From Candidatus Melainabacteria bacterium (lineage in GTDB: Bacteria > Cyanobacteriota > Vampirovibrionia > Obscuribacterales > Obscuribacteraceae), in assembly GCA_003242885.1 (NCBI GenBank), contig QKMZ01000013.1, forward strand, positions 1 to 64,000: a stretch of DNA of 64,000 nucleotides. The letters run 5' to 3'. Both the position numbers and the translations under genes were made by a program. Positions 62,373 through 64,000 of the stretch are shown here, piece by piece; positions within the stretch are counted from its first letter, which is position 1; every line of letters begins with the position of its first letter. Under the pieces are notes generated by a model that saw only the letters and a list, made by a program, of their open reading frames with translations, did no database searches and was not told the origin of the DNA.

Positions 62373-64000
62373 GCGATTTCACTTTCGAGAGGTCCGGCTT
62401 AGCTGGCTCTGCCGCAGGTTTTTCAATAGGTTTTTCCGCGGGCTTAGCTGCTGGTTTAAGATCTCCACGCATCGCTTTCACGACTTCAGAACCAGCGGTC
62501 TTCGCTTCAAGTCCGTTGACCAACAAGAGAGATGCTTGCCCCGCGACTGGCTCCGCACCACTAACTGGACTGTGTTTGTAGATTTTGTCGGTTCCTTTGC
62601 GTTGGAAGTAAATGCCTTCTTCGCCAGCAACCTCAACACGATTGAATTTCTCGGGCTCGTACTTTTGAGCCATAATACCTGGCTCGATTGCTCCTTCCTT
62701 GCGGACAACAACTCTGTCTTCTACTTTGCCAACGGCAGTCCATTTGGTGCCTTCCACTTCAGTCGAGTCACCAACTTTGACTCCCTTCAGGATTTCAGTT
62801 CCAACTGCTGGTTTAAAACGCTCTGCTGCTGCTTTCTCTTCGGCAGCCTTCTGCTCTGTTGCCAGTTTCTCCGCTGCTGCTTTCTCTTCAGCAGCTTTCT
62901 GCTCTGTTGCGAGCTTCTCCGCCGCTGCTTTCTCTTCAGCAGCTTTCTGCTCTGTTGCCAGTTTCTCCGCCGCTGCTTTCTCTTCAGCAGCCTTCTGTTC
63001 TGCTGCGAGCTTCTCCGCCGCTGCTTTCTCTTCAGCAGCCTTCTGTTCTGCTGCCAGTTTTTCGGCCGCTGCTTTCTCTTCAGCAGCCTTCTGCTCTGTT
63101 GCGAGCTTCTCCGCCGCTGCTTTCTCTTCAGCAGCTTTCTGCTCTGCGGCCAGTTTCTCCGCCGCTGCTTTCTCTTCAGCAGCCTTCTGTTCTGTTGCGA
63201 GCTTCTCAGCCGCTGCTTTCTCTTCAGCAGCCTTCTGTTCTGCTGCGAGCTTCTCCGCCGCTGCTTTCTCTTCAGCAGCCTTCTGTTCTGCTGCGAGCTT
63301 CTCCGCCGCTGCTTTCTCTTCAGCAGCCTTCTGCTCTGTTGCGAGCTTCTCCGCCGCTGCTTTCTCTTCAGCAGCTTTCTGTTCTGCTGCGAGCTTCTCA
63401 GCCGCTGCTTTCTCTTCAGCAGCTTTCTGTTCTGCTGCGAGCTTCTCAGCTGCGGCTTTTTCCTTCGCAGCTTTTTCTTCTGGGGTCAGCTTGCTCTCAG
63501 CTTCTTTTTCCCAGGAAGCCTTATCGGCTTCAGTTGGTTGTCTCCATGTGGATTTGAATTCCTTATCGGTGAGAAGTTTGACTTCGCCGTTCTCAGTCAC
63601 GGCCCATATCTTCTTCTCTGCTTGTTTTCCGAGTCCCAGTTCAGCGTTAAGTTCGCCCAGCTCAGGCAATCTAACAGCTTTGCCCTTATCGGAGAATGCA
63701 CCCTTATACTCTCCTGGCTTTCCGGTCTCTGTGTATTTTTCTTTGAATTCTGCTTCAGACAAATAGGTCTTTTTGCCGTCGGGACCAGTCACTTCGTACT
63801 TGCCGGCGTGTTCACCTTCTTTGACTTGCTGCGCCTTTACGATATTGTCGCGAGCTATATCGAGACCAGAACGTTCAATAGCCTCCTTAAGTTTAGCGGT
63901 GTTTTCCGGGCTGCGTCCAAGCGCTTCATTGCCGGCATCACGCGAGCGTTCTGCAGCTATGCGGTTGCCCCTTTGAACCAATTTGTATCCCAGGAATGCA
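61363..64000 (-). CDS. Giant protein 4, C-terminal part (5' end outside window): charged helical repeats and shared C-terminal module
   Basis: At least 879 residues are visible; the frame is open to the right window edge, so the start lies outside. The visible N-terminal part has two related short units (VTGPDGKKTYLSEAEFKEKY and AVTENGEVKLLTDKEFKSTW). Thirteen 16-residue repeats EKLA[A/T]EQKAAEEKAAA follow, a long single-helix or coiled-coil spacer. Next comes a small beta domain (VGDSTEVEGTKWTAVGKVED), a Lys/Pro/Ala linker and the C-terminal module shared with giants 1 and 2. The module ends GRAGAYLMVTAFVASLL and YAPTRVR after a repeated GERP stretch. The gene converges on giant 3 with a terminator between. 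Function is unknown. Confidence 0.85.
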   Translation of the reverse strand, partial: AFLGYKLVQRGNRIAAERSRDAGNEALGRSPENTAKLKEAIERSGLDIARDNIVKAQQVKEGEHAGKYEVTGPDGKKTYLSEAEFKEKYTETGKPGEYKGAFSDKGKAVRLPELGELNAELGLGKQAEKKIWAVTENGEVKLLTDKEFKSTWRQPTEADKASWEKEAESKLTPEEKAAKEKAAAEKLAAEQKAAEEKAAAEKLAAEQKAAEEKAAAEKLATEQKAAEEKAAAEKLAAEQKAAEEKAAAEKLAAEQKAAEEKAAAEKLATEQKAAEEKAAAEKLAAEQKAAEEKAAAEKLATEQKAAEEKAAAEKLAAEQKAAEEKAAAEKLAAEQKAAEEKAAAEKLATEQKAAEEKAAAEKLATEQKAAEEKAAAEKLATEQKAAEEKAAAERFKPAVGTEILKGVKVGDSTEVEGTKWTAVGKVEDRVVVRKEGAIEPGIMAQKYEPEKFNRVEVAGEEGIYFQRKGTDKIYKHSPVSGAEPVAGQASLLLVNGLEAKTAGSEVVKAMRGDLKPAAKPAEKPIEKPAAEPAKPDLSKVKSPISDEKLKMFVDRVESGLTPENMLSELQTRSKEFFGQEGSDNFREVVRRTKFAESAELKAGESKMVYRLGDQTFEPKSFEASPAPGRFVTADGKKVELADCKIEIQLGKGTTPEQAVRESLLNYNRLSEQVANVETAAAEVKTSREAVDMKLAEALDIARGKIVPGGTTAEAQAIAVKLGDFEVGGKSVEVSLSVRGIKIGGKEFSSTEVVEMTMKETQKKMNEAKTEMERKALADSLEELKKLHQDVRDGKPVEMAKLNEHLAGNLKHSYEAIKAGERPGERPGERPGSTGGKIAGGVGRAGAYLMVTAFVASLLIDGKKAEAAPSTDYAPTRVR
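62820..63455 (-). repeat. Tandem 48-bp repeats (about 13 copies)
   Basis: Near-identical 48-bp units encode EKLA[A/T]EQKAAEEKAAA. Copies differ mainly at one Ala/Thr codon and at synonymous positions. Regular heptad-free Ala/Glu/Lys content suggests a rigid solvent-exposed helix. The arrays are in frame, so copy number can change without breaking the gene. Confidence 0.9.

Noticed and set aside
62820..63455. CRISPR array
   Set aside because: The units are contiguous 48-bp coding repeats without spacers.
62699..63766. Plus-strand Ser/Ala/Phe repeat frame across the 48-bp repeats
   Set aside because: It is the antisense reading of the EKLAxEQKAAEEKAAA repeats; the minus frame continues into the conserved C-terminal module.
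1..64000. tRNA or rRNA genes
   Set aside because: Scanning intergenic gaps for T-loop (GTTCGAATC-like) and cloverleaf patterns gave none; the few GGTTCGAA matches lie inside genes or lack partner arms.

Overview
The window looks like a chromosomal segment from a Gram-negative-type bacterium. It carries lipoprotein and Sec signal peptides, a periplasmic c-type cytochrome, many secreted TPR proteins, a GTP-type PEP carboxykinase, a GH133-type glycogen debranching enzyme and a cluster of giant multidomain proteins. This combination resembles non-photosynthetic Cyanobacteria-related lineages (Vampirovibrionia/Melainabacteria, Obscuribacter-like). That placement is an inference from gene style only, because no rRNA or marker tree is available here. 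No tRNA, rRNA or CRISPR array was found.

Layout. 1-704: end of an IS3-family insertion sequence cut by the window edge. 0.8-2.5 kb: a DUF1573/cytochrome c lipoprotein and a Met/Asn-rich secreted protein. 2.6-6.2 kb: two overlapping membrane PAS histidine kinases whose catalytic defects are complementary. 6.2-8.1 kb (minus): a secreted TPR protein, a CsoR-type metal sensor with a candidate G-tract operator, and a small protein. 8.3-12.6 kb (plus): pyrB-pyrC, then a small membrane protein, a P-loop kinase and a DUF4388-like membrane-anchored protein. 12.6-17.7 kb: a secreted zincin-like protein split by two beta modules, a small secreted protein, a vapBC toxin-antitoxin pair with twin palindromic operators, and a lone nucleotidyltransferase-fold protein. 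17.9-30 kb (minus): GTP-PEPCK; debranching enzyme, TPR protein and S1-like protein; a His-rich protein; an APH-fold kinase; an M24 aminopeptidase; leucyl aminopeptidase; an MscS channel. 30.7-34.2 kb (plus): a helical soluble protein, a small membrane protein and a large TPR protein, separated by clear terminators.

34.5-64 kb is the most unusual part. Three co-directional giant genes (2340, 2582 and 3877 aa) face a fourth, window-truncated gene on the opposite strand. Giants 1, 2 and 4 end in the same roughly 310-340-residue C-terminal module, closed by a hydrophobic segment and a YAPxRxR-like tail. Their upstream parts differ: giant 1 has an alpha-solenoid, a PRTase-like motif and a catalytically dead tyrosine-phosphatase-like domain; giant 2 has a HELIH zincin motif; giant 4 has thirteen 16-residue charged helical repeats. 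Giant 3 lacks the module but has tandem FHA-like domains, HEAT-like duplications, beta-repeats, TPRs and a Pro/Gly tail. Giants 1-3 share acidic, disordered N-termini. The arrangement suggests one multiprotein assembly or an effector family built on a common C-terminal sorting or anchoring module; that function is inference.

G+C and codon use vary visibly. The blocks holding pckG, the His-rich gene, the peptidases (especially pepA) and the 30.7-32.1 kb genes use G/C-ending codons heavily, whereas the histidine kinases and secreted TPR genes do not.
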